Assembly (NCBI GenBank): GCA_902712845.1
Contig: LR743504.1
Coordinates: 2,268,001-2,332,000 of the forward strand
Reading direction: 5' to 3'
DNA length: 64,000 bases
DNA from: Methylobacterium bullatum
GTDB lineage: Bacteria > Pseudomonadota > Alphaproteobacteria > Rhizobiales > Beijerinckiaceae
Under the pieces are notes generated by a model. That model did not search any database. It was not told the DNA's origin and worked only from the letters and a program-made list of their open reading frames with translations. Both the position numbers and the translations under genes were made by a program. Positions 28,449-37,905 of this stretch are shown here, one piece after another. Every line of letters begins with the position of its first letter. The stretch's first letter is position 1.

Positions 28449-29285
28449 TCAGTCCAGCGCCCGTGCCATCGCGACGAAACCCGCCACCGGCACCTCTTCC
28501 GCGCGGGCGGTCTCGGCGATGCCCGCCGCGTCGAGCAGACGCGCCGGATCGGGCGTGGCGGATTTCAGGCTTTGGCGCAGCATCTTGCGGCGCTGGCCGA
28601 ACGCCGCCCGCGTCACCCGTTCGAGTGCCGTCACCGAACAGGGCAGGGGGGCAAGCCTCGGCCTGAGGTGGACGACGCTGGATGTCACCTTTGGTGGCGG
28701 CACGAAGGCCGAAGGCGCCACGTCGAAGAGGATGTTCGCCTCGGTGCGCCAGCCGCAGAGGACGCCGAGACGGCCATAATTCGCCCGGTCTGATTCGTCC
28801 GCGACGATCCGCTCGGCGACCTCGCGCTGGAACATCAGCGTGAGGGAGTCCCACCATGGCGGCCAGGCCGCTTCGGTGAGCCACCCCGTCAGCAGCGGTG
28901 TTCCGACATTGTAGGGAAGGTTGGCGACGATCCGCACCTTTCCTTCACCGACGAGGGGGCGCGGATCGAACTTCAGCGCGTCGGCATCGACCACTTCGAG
29001 GCGGCCGGGATAATGCGCGGCGATCTCGGCCAGCGCCGGCAGGGCGCGGGGATCCCGCTCGATGGCGACCACGCGGGCGGCGCCGGCAGAGAGAAGGGCG
29101 CGGGTCAGGCCGCCGGGGCCCGGCCCCACCTCCACCACCGTGACCCCTTCCAGCGGGCCGGCGGCGCGGGCGATCCGCCCGGTGAGGTTGAGGTCGAACA
29201 GGAAGTTCTGTCCCAGCGCCTTCTTGGGCGCCAGATCGTGCTTCAGCACGACCTCGCGCAGGGGGGGGAGCCCGTCCTCGCTCAC
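28449..29285 (-). CDS. rsmA: 16S rRNA (adenine1518-N6/adenine1519-N6)-dimethyltransferase
   Basis: Dimethylates two adenines in helix 45 of 16S rRNA using SAM, late in small-subunit assembly. The 278-residue product has [11 protein letters not shown], the SAM motif [15 protein letters not shown], the acidic [12 protein letters not shown], and the catalytic [11 protein letters not shown], then the C-terminal helical domain ([15 protein letters not shown]). The start is a GTG at 29285 that overlaps the pdxA stop (GTGA). Last gene of the minus-strand lptF-lptG-lptD-pdxA-rsmA run; it converges on the response regulator with a 22-base gap. Confidence 0.97.
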   Translation of the reverse strand: MSEDGLPPLREVVLKHDLAPKKALGQNFLFDLNLTGRIARAAGPLEGVTVVEVGPGPGGLTRALLSAGAARVVAIERDPRALPALAEIAAHYPGRLEVVDADALKFDPRPLVGEGKVRIVANLPYNVGTPLLTGWLTEAAWPPWWDSLTLMFQREVAERIVADESDRANYGRLGVLCGWRTEANILFDVAPSAFVPPPKVTSSVVHLRPRLAPLPCSVTALERVTRAAFGQRRKMLRQSLKSATPDPARLLDAAGIAETARAEEVPVAGFVAMARALD

Positions 29286-30301
29286 GCGTGTTGCCCCGCA
29301 AGTCTGGCAGCGAGTCGCAGGGCGCCCATCAGACTGTCCGGCCGCGCCACGCCCTTGCCGGCGATGTCGAAGGCAGTGCCGTGATCGGGCGAGGTCCGGA
29401 TGAAGGGCAGACCCAGCGTGACGTTGACGCCATCGTCGAAGGCGATGGTCTTGATCGGGATCAGGGCCTGGTCGTGGGTCGGCGTCAGCGCGACGTCGTA
29501 TGTGGCCCGGGCGCGGGGATGGAACAGCGTATCCGCCGGAAGCGGGCCTCTGATGTCGATCCCTTCGTCCTGGAGCTGCGCTACGGCAGGTTCCAGAACG
29601 TCGCGGTCTTCCGTCCCCATCGTGCCAGCTTCCCCAGCATGGGGGTTCAGCCCCGACAGGACGAGGCGGGGATTGGGGATGCCGAAGCGTTCCGTCAGGT
29701 CCCGCGCCACGATGCGTGCCGTCCGGACCACGAGTTCCTGTGTCAGCAGATCGGGCACGCGGCGCAGGGCGACGTGGATCGTCACCGGAACCACGGCCAG
29801 GGTCTCGCTCCACAGCATCATCACCGGGAGCGGCGCGGCCTTTCCGGGCTCGGCGGCCAGGGCCGCGAGGAACTCCGTATGGCCGGGATAGGCGAAGCCG
29901 ACACTGGTCAGGACGTATTTCGCGATCGGATTGGTGACGAGGGCGATCGCCTCGCCCGACCGGACCAGACCGACCGCCGTCATGATCGATTCGAGAGTCG
30001 CGCCGGCATCGGCCGCGCTCGGTCGTCCCGCCACGGCGCCGACACGCGTGCCGCTCGGCAGGGGCATCACCGGAAGCGCGCGGGGAAAGACCTCGACCGC
30101 GAGATCGGGTCCGACCTCCGCCACCGGGACCTGAAAGCCGAGGCTGCTCGCCCGCGACTCGATGAAATCGGGATCGCCGATGAGGAAGAACGGCGGAAGC
30201 CCGGCGCCTTCGTCGCGGGCCAGCCAGGCCATGAGGGCGATCTCCGGCCCGATGCCGGCGGGATCGCCCATCGTGAGCGCAATGGGTCTGTGCACCGTCA
30301 T
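29282..30301 (-). CDS. pdxA: 4-hydroxythreonine-4-phosphate dehydrogenase
   Basis: NAD-dependent step of pyridoxal 5'-phosphate synthesis in the DXP-dependent route. The 339-residue protein begins with [17 protein letters not shown] and carries the metal-binding histidines of [18 protein letters not shown] and [10 protein letters not shown]. The length is normal. It begins 49 bases after the lptD stop and overlaps rsmA by four bases. The peptidyl-prolyl isomerase gene surA that usually sits between lptD and pdxA is absent here. Confidence 0.97.
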   Translation of the reverse strand: MTVHRPIALTMGDPAGIGPEIALMAWLARDEGAGLPPFFLIGDPDFIESRASSLGFQVPVAEVGPDLAVEVFPRALPVMPLPSGTRVGAVAGRPSAADAGATLESIMTAVGLVRSGEAIALVTNPIAKYVLTSVGFAYPGHTEFLAALAAEPGKAAPLPVMMLWSETLAVVPVTIHVALRRVPDLLTQELVVRTARIVARDLTERFGIPNPRLVLSGLNPHAGEAGTMGTEDRDVLEPAVAQLQDEGIDIRGPLPADTLFHPRARATYDVALTPTHDQALIPIKTIAFDDGVNVTLGLPFIRTSPDHGTAFDIAGKGVARPDSLMGALRLAARLAGQHA

Positions 30302-30350
30302 GGCCTGCTGTCGTCGCCGGATGGAGGCGAGGCCGGGTTCTCGCCCGATC

Positions 30351-33041
30351 TCACCGGGTCGCCGCGATGCCGTCGGCCGTGCTCGCGATGTTGACGTTCT
30401 GGCGCAGGTCGACTTCGCCGAGGGTCTTCAACTCGACGCGCAGCAGCACCGTGCGGTTGCGCTCCGTGACGCCGAGGGCCGCGGCCGTCGGAGAGACGAT
30501 GTAGTTGAGCGAGAAGGTGGTGCACTCGTCCTGATAACCGCCGCCGATGCTCAATCCGGCGAGGTTGGCGCGACCGGGATTGGTATAGACCGGCGCCGCG
30601 CCGACGGGATTGGCGAGATAGGCGGTGTAGGCGTTGGCGAAATTATCGCGCACGTCGAGATAGTGCGTGAGATCGACGAGGGCCGAGCCGGTGACGAACC
30701 AGTTCGGGGTGATGTGGTAGGTCGCCGAGGCGGTCAGGCCCTCTCTGCGGTTGTTGAAGCCGAGCAGGGGCTGGGCGGCGTAGTAGGAATAGAACATCGA
30801 CAGGTCGATGGGTGCGAAGGGCGCGAGGCGCGCGATGACGCCCGTCTCCATGCGGTTGACGGTGAAGTCCCGCTGTTCGAAGCGCGCACGGGTGACGAAG
30901 CTGATGTTCTGGTTCGGGGAGAGCTGGAACCGTCCGACATAGTCGGATTCCCGACGCTCCAGGCCGGAATCGAGACCGACATTGGCGAGATCGCCGCGGC
31001 GGAACGAGTTGACCCCGGCAACCTGGATGGATTCGCCGAACATGACGTTGGCGTACCAGCCCGATGGCGTCACCACCGAGTATTGTGCGCCGAGATTGGT
31101 GCGGACGCCGCCCTCGACACGGTCGTAGCCGGAGAACTTGTCCCACTCGAACAGCGACGTGTCGTCGAAGACGAGGCTCTGCGCGTCCTCGTTAGGCAGG
31201 CGGCCGATATGGGTCTCGCTCGGACGGATCACGACCTGCGCGATGGGTTCGAGGGTGTGGACGCCCAGCGGCCCGAAATTGCTCACGAAGGGATAGCGGT
31301 AATCGAGCCCCACCGCCGGCATCACCCTCCCGGAAAAATCCGAATCCGTGGTGCTGATCGTCTGAGCCAGGGCGTTCTGATAGCCGGAATTGCGCGGGTC
31401 GACGAAGAAGGCGTCCGTGCGCAGATAGGCGAACGGGGTGAAGACCTGGCCGGCATCGTCGATGAAGGACCGGCGCCATGACAGCTGCGCCGATGCGCGG
31501 GTGTTGCTCCCCGACAGGCCGCGGATGATGCAGGTGCTGCGCGTGAAGGTGGTGCAGGTCTCGTAGAGCGAGTAGGTGGTCCCGTTCACCGTGGGGTTGA
31601 AGTAGTAGGAGCCCGTGCGCGGAATCGCTTGGAAATCCGTGGCTTCACGGTCGAGATGGGTGATGTTGGCCTCGAAACGCACTTCGCCGCCGAGGAAGCC
31701 CGGACCGTTGATGCGCTTGTCGTAATCGATCACCGGCGCGACGACCGGCTGCTCCTTCTGCCAATCGTAGCTCGACAGACCCTTGAAATAGTAGGCGCGC
31801 GCCTCGAACCAGGAGCGGTCGCCCTGACCGATCAGGTAGGCAGTCGAGACCGCTTCACGGAAGTAATCCGTGGTGATGCTCGAATTGCGGACGCGGTAAT
31901 TGTCGAGGAACCACTTGTCGGTGACGCCGACCACGTCCCACCCCGTGCGCCAACGGTCGTTGATGTAGAACTGGCCCTTGGACTCGATCGAGCCACGGAA
32001 GTCGCGGTCTCCCGCGCCGAGCGGGCCGGGGAGGAAGGCGCTGGGCGTCGTCTGGAAGATGCCGCTGGCGCGGATCGTGTAGGTTCCGGTCTCGAGCCGG
32101 TGACGCAGCTCACCCTGGCCGAGGATACCCTGCTCGCTCAGGAAGGACGGCGATAGGGTGATGTCGAAATTCGGGGCGACGTTGATGAAGAACGGCGTCG
32201 AGATGCCACTGCCGAGGGCGGTGGAGGTGATGAAGCGCGGCGTGAGGAAGCCGGTCTTGCGCTTCACCGTCGGGTCCGGCGCCTCGAAATACGGCAGGTA
32301 GCCGACGGGGATACCGGCGATCTCGAGGGTCGATTCCTCGAACCCGATCGTGTGGGTCTCGTTGTTGTGGATGATCTTGGCGGCGCGCACCTGCCACAGG
32401 GGCGGCGTCTCCGGATTGTTCTTGCACGGCTCGCAGGCGGTGTAGGTGCCGGATTCGAAGGTCGTCTGTTCGCCGTCCACCCGCTCGCCGCGCGGCGCGG
32501 AGAAGCGCGTGCGGACCGGCTGGCCCCGCATCTCGACGGTCTGCTGGATGCGCAGGGCGTCGACGAACCCGTTCCGGAAATCGTCCGTCAGCTCCATCGT
32601 GTCGCCGGTCACGACCGCGCCGGTCTCGTCGGTGAGACGGACGTTGCCCTCGGCGAAGACGCGGCTGCTGGCGCGGTCGTAGCGCACGCGGTCGGCCTGC
32701 AGGGTGCGCGGGCCGTAATGCAGCTCGGCATTGCCGCGCGCCGTGACGGTATTGTTGTCGTTATCGTAGATCAGCTCGGCGGCCTCGACGAGGAGCCGCT
32801 CGGCCGGCTTGCCCGCGGGCGCAGGCTGCGCGGCGGCCTTCGGTGCCGCGGCTTTGCGGGCCTGGCCCTTGTCGTTCCGGCCGGTCGTCTGCGCGCTCAC
32901 TCCCTCGGAGCCGAGCATGAGCGCGGCGCTGGAAACGAACGCCAGCAACCCGGCGAGCTTCGCGATGTCGGAGACTGTACGCAACCCGTGTCCCAACCTC
33001 TGCCTCGGCCTCGTTTCGCGTCCCGTCACCGACAACGGCAT
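30351..33041 (-). CDS. lptD: LPS-assembly outer membrane protein LptD
   Basis: Outer-membrane barrel that inserts lipopolysaccharide into the outer leaflet, the final step of the Lpt bridge. The 896-residue protein has an N-terminal signal region (LAGLLAFVSSAALML...VSAQ), a linker rich in Ala, Lys and Pro, an OstA/LptA-like beta-jellyroll (LLVEAAELIYDNDNNTVTARG), the ESGTYTACEPC segment, and a long beta-barrel with many aromatic strand ends. The ATG at 33041 overlaps the lptG stop (TGATG); an upstream in-frame extension would lie inside lptG. The position between lptG and pdxA is the usual alphaproteobacterial order apart from the missing surA. Confidence 0.95.
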   Translation of the reverse strand: MPLSVTGRETRPRQRLGHGLRTVSDIAKLAGLLAFVSSAALMLGSEGVSAQTTGRNDKGQARKAAAPKAAAQPAPAGKPAERLLVEAAELIYDNDNNTVTARGNAELHYGPRTLQADRVRYDRASSRVFAEGNVRLTDETGAVVTGDTMELTDDFRNGFVDALRIQQTVEMRGQPVRTRFSAPRGERVDGEQTTFESGTYTACEPCKNNPETPPLWQVRAAKIIHNNETHTIGFEESTLEIAGIPVGYLPYFEAPDPTVKRKTGFLTPRFITSTALGSGISTPFFINVAPNFDITLSPSFLSEQGILGQGELRHRLETGTYTIRASGIFQTTPSAFLPGPLGAGDRDFRGSIESKGQFYINDRWRTGWDVVGVTDKWFLDNYRVRNSSITTDYFREAVSTAYLIGQGDRSWFEARAYYFKGLSSYDWQKEQPVVAPVIDYDKRINGPGFLGGEVRFEANITHLDREATDFQAIPRTGSYYFNPTVNGTTYSLYETCTTFTRSTCIIRGLSGSNTRASAQLSWRRSFIDDAGQVFTPFAYLRTDAFFVDPRNSGYQNALAQTISTTDSDFSGRVMPAVGLDYRYPFVSNFGPLGVHTLEPIAQVVIRPSETHIGRLPNEDAQSLVFDDTSLFEWDKFSGYDRVEGGVRTNLGAQYSVVTPSGWYANVMFGESIQVAGVNSFRRGDLANVGLDSGLERRESDYVGRFQLSPNQNISFVTRARFEQRDFTVNRMETGVIARLAPFAPIDLSMFYSYYAAQPLLGFNNRREGLTASATYHITPNWFVTGSALVDLTHYLDVRDNFANAYTAYLANPVGAAPVYTNPGRANLAGLSIGGGYQDECTTFSLNYIVSPTAAALGVTERNRTVLLRVELKTLGEVDLRQNVNIASTADGIAATR

Positions 33042-34129
33042 CAGCCGTCCTCCTGATAGAGAAGCGTGAGCGTACCGAGAAGACTCCCTACCACGGCCGG
33101 GAACCATGCCGCCACCGGGGGCGACACGATGCCTGATGCGCCGAGGCCCTCCATGACCTGCCGCGCGACGTAGAGGAAGAACCCCGCCGCCACACCGCCA
33201 AGCACAAGCTTGCCCACTCCACCAAAGCGGAAGAACCTTAAGGAAACGCTGGCTGCCACGAGCACCATGGCAACGAAGAGAACCGGCCTCGCCATGAGGA
33301 CATCATACTGGAGTCGGTAGCGCGTCGCATCCAACCCCGCCCTCTCCGTGCGTGCAATGGTCTCGTTTAGTTGCCAGAAAGGCACAGATTCCGGAGGTGT
33401 GAAGCGCTGCTTCACCTGTCCGGCGTCGAGGTTGGAGGCGAGAATGTAGGTGTCGTAACTCTCGGGAGGCTGGCCCTTGGCGAGGAGCCGCGTGTCCTGA
33501 AGGGTCCAGTAGCCGTCATGCAGCGTCGCGCGCGCGGCCTCGATCTGCGACACGAAGACCCCGGCCTCGTCGAACGTATAGACCGACACGCCGGCCAGGG
33601 TGGTCGTGCCCTCGATCGCCGTCCCGGCGCGCAGGATCGCCTGTCCGTCGAGGCTGTTCTGGCGGATCCACAGATCCTTGCCGGAATTCGCCTTCGTCGA
33701 TTTCGCGAAGATCCTCGCCTCGATCTCGGTGGAGCGCTGCTTCATCGCGGCGGAGAGCGGGTTGTAGATGCCCACCGTGAAGGCTCCGATGGCCAGCGCC
33801 ACCAGGATGCCGGGCTGGAGGAACTGCCAGGCCGAGATGCCCGCGGCCCGTGCCACCACGAGTTCGAGCTTGCGTGACAGCTGAAGCAGCGCCGCCATGG
33901 AGCCGAACAGGATCGCGAAGGGCAGTACGCCCTCGGCCACCGCCGGGGTGCGATAGAGCGAGAGCTGCGCCATCAAACCTGTGGACGCGCCTTCCGTGTC
34001 GCCCGCCCGGCGCAGCAATTCGACGAAATCCAGCGTGTAGACCAGGGCGAAGACGGTGATGAACACGCCGAGCACCGTGCGCAGGAAGCGCAGGGCGAAG
34101 TAGCGTCCGAGGGTGAAGCCGATCATCAT
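33041..34129 (-). CDS. lptG: LPS export ABC transporter permease LptG
   Basis: Inner-membrane permease paired with LptF and the ATPase LptB for lipopolysaccharide extraction. The 362-residue protein has three helices at the N-terminus (GRYFALRFLRTVLGVFITVF..., LPFAILFGSMAALLQLSRK), a periplasmic beta-jellyroll (about 130-270) and three C-terminal helices. GAGG precedes the ATG by about eight bases. Ten bases separate it from lptF, and it overlaps lptD by one base, so the three form a tight operon. Confidence 0.95.
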   Translation of the reverse strand: MMIGFTLGRYFALRFLRTVLGVFITVFALVYTLDFVELLRRAGDTEGASTGLMAQLSLYRTPAVAEGVLPFAILFGSMAALLQLSRKLELVVARAAGISAWQFLQPGILVALAIGAFTVGIYNPLSAAMKQRSTEIEARIFAKSTKANSGKDLWIRQNSLDGQAILRAGTAIEGTTTLAGVSVYTFDEAGVFVSQIEAARATLHDGYWTLQDTRLLAKGQPPESYDTYILASNLDAGQVKQRFTPPESVPFWQLNETIARTERAGLDATRYRLQYDVLMARPVLFVAMVLVAASVSLRFFRFGGVGKLVLGGVAAGFFLYVARQVMEGLGASGIVSPPVAAWFPAVVGSLLGTLTLLYQEDG

Positions 34130-34139
34130 GGCGTCGACC

Positions 34140-35309
34140 TCACCCGTCGCCGAGGCGCGGTCGACGCATCATGGCGCGGCCGAGATTCGTGAGGGTCCTG
34201 GAGACGCGCGCGTTCCAGTCCCGCACCGCGGCCCCGTTGAAGACGACCAGGCAGGAAATCGCCAGCGCCAGGGCGGGGGCGGCGTAGATCGCGATCACTG
34301 CGCCCTGGCTCCGCACCGCCGCGCTGCTGGCGGCAAAACCCGCTATGCGCAGGACGATGACGGCGACGACGGCGCCCGCCATGGCGAGGCCTCGCCCCTG
34401 GCGCGTCGTGCGCGGGTCGCCGAGTGCCGCGAAGGCGATGAGGGTCAGGGCGAGCGGGTAGAGCCAGGCCGAGAGCCGGTCGTGCACCTCGGCGCGGAAG
34501 CGGCCCTTCTGCGTCTGGTAATAGGTCTCGGTCGTATCGGGGAAAAGAAGCTGCGCCGTCGACCGTTCGCGCGGCTTGTAGACGATTTCGCCGTCCGGGG
34601 GGGTGAAGGCCGCGAGGTCCACCGTGTAGCGCTCGAAGGTGATGATCGAGGAATCCCGCGAATCCTTCTGCTGCCGATGGATGCTGCCCTTTTCGAGGGC
34701 GAGGTAGCTCTGGCCCTCGTAATCCACCGCCTGACCCTGCTCGGCGAGATAGACCACCGTCTTGCCAGCCTCGCGCTTGTCCTGGATGAAGATGCCTTGG
34801 AGCGTTCCGCCCGGCCCGCGCTCGCGGAAATGGAAGGTGATGCCGCTGTCGAGCTCGGTGAACTGGCCCTCCTTCACCACGTTCGCGATGAAATCGCCGC
34901 GCACGCGGGTCAGCACGTCGCGCAGTTCCTGGAACGAGGACGGCATCACCTGGATGGTGAGGAAGGCGACGCCGGCGCTCACGATGAGCCCCAGGGTGAG
35001 GAACGGGCGAAGGATGCGCCGCGGCTGCATGCCGGCCGCCGACATGACGATGAGTTCGGAGTCGCCGTTCAGCCGGTTGAGGGCGTAGACCACGGCGATG
35101 AACAGGGCCACGGGCGCGATCACGGTGATCAGCGTCGGCACCGACAACCCGGTGATCAGGAAGAAGACGATGAGGGTCTGGCCCTTGGCCGTGATCAGGT
35201 CGAGTTCGCGCAGGGCCTGCGTCACCCAGATCGTGCCCGTGAGGCCGATCAGGCAAGCGAGGAAGGCCCCGGCCGCGATCCTGAATATGTAGCGCTCGAT
35301 CTGCGTCAT
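34140..35309 (-). CDS. lptF: LPS export ABC transporter permease LptF
   Basis: Partner permease of LptG. The 389-residue protein begins MTQIERYIFRIAAGAFLACL, shows the family motif VIYALNRLNGDSELIVMSAAG (coupling region contacting LptB), a periplasmic jellyroll at about 130-270, and three C-terminal helices ending with a basic tail. It is the first gene of the minus-strand lpt-pdxA-rsmA run, divergent from pepA, an arrangement common in alphaproteobacteria. The promoter should lie in 35310-35547. Confidence 0.95.
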   Translation of the reverse strand: MTQIERYIFRIAAGAFLACLIGLTGTIWVTQALRELDLITAKGQTLIVFFLITGLSVPTLITVIAPVALFIAVVYALNRLNGDSELIVMSAAGMQPRRILRPFLTLGLIVSAGVAFLTIQVMPSSFQELRDVLTRVRGDFIANVVKEGQFTELDSGITFHFRERGPGGTLQGIFIQDKREAGKTVVYLAEQGQAVDYEGQSYLALEKGSIHRQQKDSRDSSIITFERYTVDLAAFTPPDGEIVYKPRERSTAQLLFPDTTETYYQTQKGRFRAEVHDRLSAWLYPLALTLIAFAALGDPRTTRQGRGLAMAGAVVAVIVLRIAGFAASSAAVRSQGAVIAIYAAPALALAISCLVVFNGAAVRDWNARVSRTLTNLGRAMMRRPRLGDG

Positions 35310-35547
35310 CGGATCTCGTGGCGGGCCTTACGCGCGGCTTGCGTGGGACGCGTCCCACTGGCCTTCCTCATGCCCCCCGGCATCGCACCCGTCCACCGAT
35401 GTCAATCGCCTCAGGGCGCTTCAAATCAGGCGCTTTCACGGCGGCCGCATCGCGTTGCGTTCTTCGCATCAACGGGTACACAGGGAGCGTCGCGGCGCTG
35501 TGTGTCGGGCCGCACGGACCAATTCAGACCTTCGGAAAGCGTGACTT

Positions 35548-37044
35548 ATGGCGGACGGTATCACGATCGCATTCGGGCCGCTCGGCCCGGTCGGCCACGG
35601 CGACATCGTTCTCTTCGTCGGCGACGATCTGGCGCTTTCGCCCCCGGTCGCGCAGGCCCTTGGCCGCGGCGCGGCCGACCTGCTGGCGCGCGCCGCCGCG
35701 AGCGAGCGGTTCAAAGGCAAGTCGCTGACATCCCTGGCACTCCCGGCCCCCGCCGGGATCGATGCCGACAGGCTCCTCGTCATCGGCCTTGGTTCGGAGA
35801 AGGACCGCGCCAAGATCGATTGGCCGGCTCTGGGCGGCTATGCCGCCAGCAAGGTGAGCGGTCGCCAGGCCCATGTCGCCCTCGAGTGGCCCGGCTCCTC
35901 GGTGAGCCCCGCGAACGCCGCCGATTTCGCCCTCGGCGCGCGTCTGCGCGTCTACAGCTTCGACCGCTACAAGACGAAGAAGAAGCCGGAGGGCGAGGAA
36001 GCCCGCGTCACCGCGCTCACCCTCATGGTCGCCGATCCCTCGGCGGCGGAGGCGGCTTCCAAGGTCTCTGAGGCCGTGGCCGGCGGCGTCCTGCTCGCGC
36101 GTGAACTCATCAACGAGCCGCCGAACGTGCTCTACCCCGAGGAGTTCGCGCGGCGCGCCGAGGAATTGACCAAGCTCGGCGTCGAGGTCGAGGTTCTCGG
36201 TCCCGGCAAGCTTGAGGCTCTCGGGATGGGAGCGCTCCTCGCCGTCGCCCAGGGCTCCACGCGTGAGGCCCGCGTGGTCGTCATGCGCTGGAACGGTGGC
36301 GACGATGCTTCCGAAGCGCCGATCGCCTTCATCGGCAAGGGCGTCTGCTTCGATTCCGGCGGTATCTCGATCAAGTCCGCCGGCGGCATGGAAGACATGA
36401 AGGGCGATATGGGCGGCGCCGCCTGCGTCGTGGGCACGATGTTCGCGCTCGCCTCGCGCAAGGCGAAGGTCAACGCCATCGGCGCGATCGGCATCGTCGA
36501 GAACATGCCGGACGGCAACGCCATGCGCCCGGCCGACATCGTCACCTCCATGTCCGGCCAGACCATCGAGATCATCAACACCGACGCCGAGGGGCGCCTC
36601 GTCCTCGCCGACGTGATCTGGCACGTGCAGAGTGCCTACAAGCCAAAATTCATGATCGATCTGGCGACACTCACAGGGGCGATCATCGTCGCCCTCGGCC
36701 AGGACATCGCCGGCATGTTCTCCAACGACGATGCACTCGCCGCCAAGATCGCCGCCGCCAGCGAGGCCACCGGCGAGGCGGTGTGGCGGATGCCGCTGAT
36801 CCCGGCCTACGACAAGGCCATCGACTCGAAATTCGCCGACATGAAGAACACTGGCGGGCGCCATGGCGGCGCGGCCACCGCCGCCTCCTTCATCAAGCGC
36901 TACGTCAACGACGTGCCGTGGGCGCATCTCGACATCGCCGGCGTCGCCATGTCGTCGAGCCCCAGCGAGATCAACCGGAGCTGGGGCGCCGGCTGGGGCG
37001 TGCGTCTCCTCGACCGGCTCGTGCGCGACAATTACGAGGCGTGA
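35548..37044 (+). CDS. pepA: Leucyl aminopeptidase (M17 family)
   Basis: Cytosolic hexameric metallo-aminopeptidase with two metal ions. The 498-residue protein has the N-terminal macro-like domain and the catalytic C-terminal domain with [16 protein letters not shown] (Lys and Asp ligands), [10 protein letters not shown], and the signature [12 protein letters not shown]. The start ATG at 35548 lies after GGAAAG. In some bacteria PepA also binds DNA; nothing here tests that. The TGA overlaps the ATG of the next gene (TGATG). Confidence 0.96.
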   Translation: MADGITIAFGPLGPVGHGDIVLFVGDDLALSPPVAQALGRGAADLLARAAASERFKGKSLTSLALPAPAGIDADRLLVIGLGSEKDRAKIDWPALGGYAASKVSGRQAHVALEWPGSSVSPANAADFALGARLRVYSFDRYKTKKKPEGEEARVTALTLMVADPSAAEAASKVSEAVAGGVLLARELINEPPNVLYPEEFARRAEELTKLGVEVEVLGPGKLEALGMGALLAVAQGSTREARVVVMRWNGGDDASEAPIAFIGKGVCFDSGGISIKSAGGMEDMKGDMGGAACVVGTMFALASRKAKVNAIGAIGIVENMPDGNAMRPADIVTSMSGQTIEIINTDAEGRLVLADVIWHVQSAYKPKFMIDLATLTGAIIVALGQDIAGMFSNDDALAAKIAAASEATGEAVWRMPLIPAYDKAIDSKFADMKNTGGRHGGAATAASFIKRYVNDVPWAHLDIAGVAMSSSPSEINRSWGAGWGVRLLDRLVRDNYEA

Positions 37045-37820
37045 TGGCATCCGGCGGCGCGTCCGCGGCGCTTGTCCCGGCCGCCGCCTCTCCTCCCGCA
37101 GCCGCGGCACTGTCTGTCATGGCTGCGGCACTTCCGATCATGGCTGCGGTGCTCGCGGTCTGCGCCACAGCCCTGACCGGGCTGAGTCAGGCCTCGGCGC
37201 TTCCGCCCGATCTGGCGGCGCGGTTCTACGGGTTCTTCCTGCTGCAATACCCGCTCTTCACCTTCGCGCTGATCTACGCTCTCGCGCGGATCGTCGCGAT
37301 GGCGGCGACGAGCACGGCGTCGTTGCCCAGGCGCATCGCCGGGGCCTTGGCGGGGGCCGCGCTGCTCCTCGCCCTCGGCCTTTATCCGACCTTCGGCGGT
37401 CTCGTTCTCCGGGCGGGCTTCGCCACCGGCGGTATGACCTTCCTCACCTACCAGCCCATGAATGCCGCCTTTGCCATCGGCGCCGCGGCATCGGCTTTCG
37501 TCTTCGGGTCGGCCTTGGCCGTTAGCCGGATCCTGATCGGAGGTGGTGCGTCCGCCCCGTCATGGGGCCGACGCCTTGCGATCGGTCTCTTCCGCTGCGG
37601 AACGGGCTTTCTCGCCCTGTGGTTCGCCTTCGCGGTGATCGGACAGGCCCATCCGGCCGGTTTCGGCCCCTGGCCCCGTCGTGCAATGTCGGCCGGCGAG
37701 GCAGTAATGGGGATGTCCCTGGTTCTCGTCGGGTTTCTGCCGCACGCCATCCTAGTGTGGCTGGCGCTTCGTGACAGATCCAAGCGGAAGAAACCCGATA
37801 CACTCTCCGTTGCGGCTTGA
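37044..37820 (+). CDS. Polytopic membrane protein of unknown function
   Basis: A 258-residue protein with about six hydrophobic segments and an Ala-rich N-terminus (about residues 8-50), a basic C-terminal tail (RDRSKRKK), and no recognised family motif. Its start overlaps the pepA stop by one base (TGATG), so it is probably co-translated with pepA. No conserved His or Cys suggests haem binding, and it does not look like MsrQ. The function is not assigned. Confidence 0.75.
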   Translation: MASGGASAALVPAAASPPAAAALSVMAAALPIMAAVLAVCATALTGLSQASALPPDLAARFYGFFLLQYPLFTFALIYALARIVAMAATSTASLPRRIAGALAGAALLLALGLYPTFGGLVLRAGFATGGMTFLTYQPMNAAFAIGAAASAFVFGSALAVSRILIGGGASAPSWGRRLAIGLFRCGTGFLALWFAFAVIGQAHPAGFGPWPRRAMSAGEAVMGMSLVLVGFLPHAILVWLALRDRSKRKKPDTLSVAA

Positions 37821-37905
37821 TCCGATGGGCATGACACCGGAAAGATAGTTTACATGTGAACGAAGGCGGCACCAAGCCGCCCCGCGCATCAAAGGGAGGA
37901 TCGCG

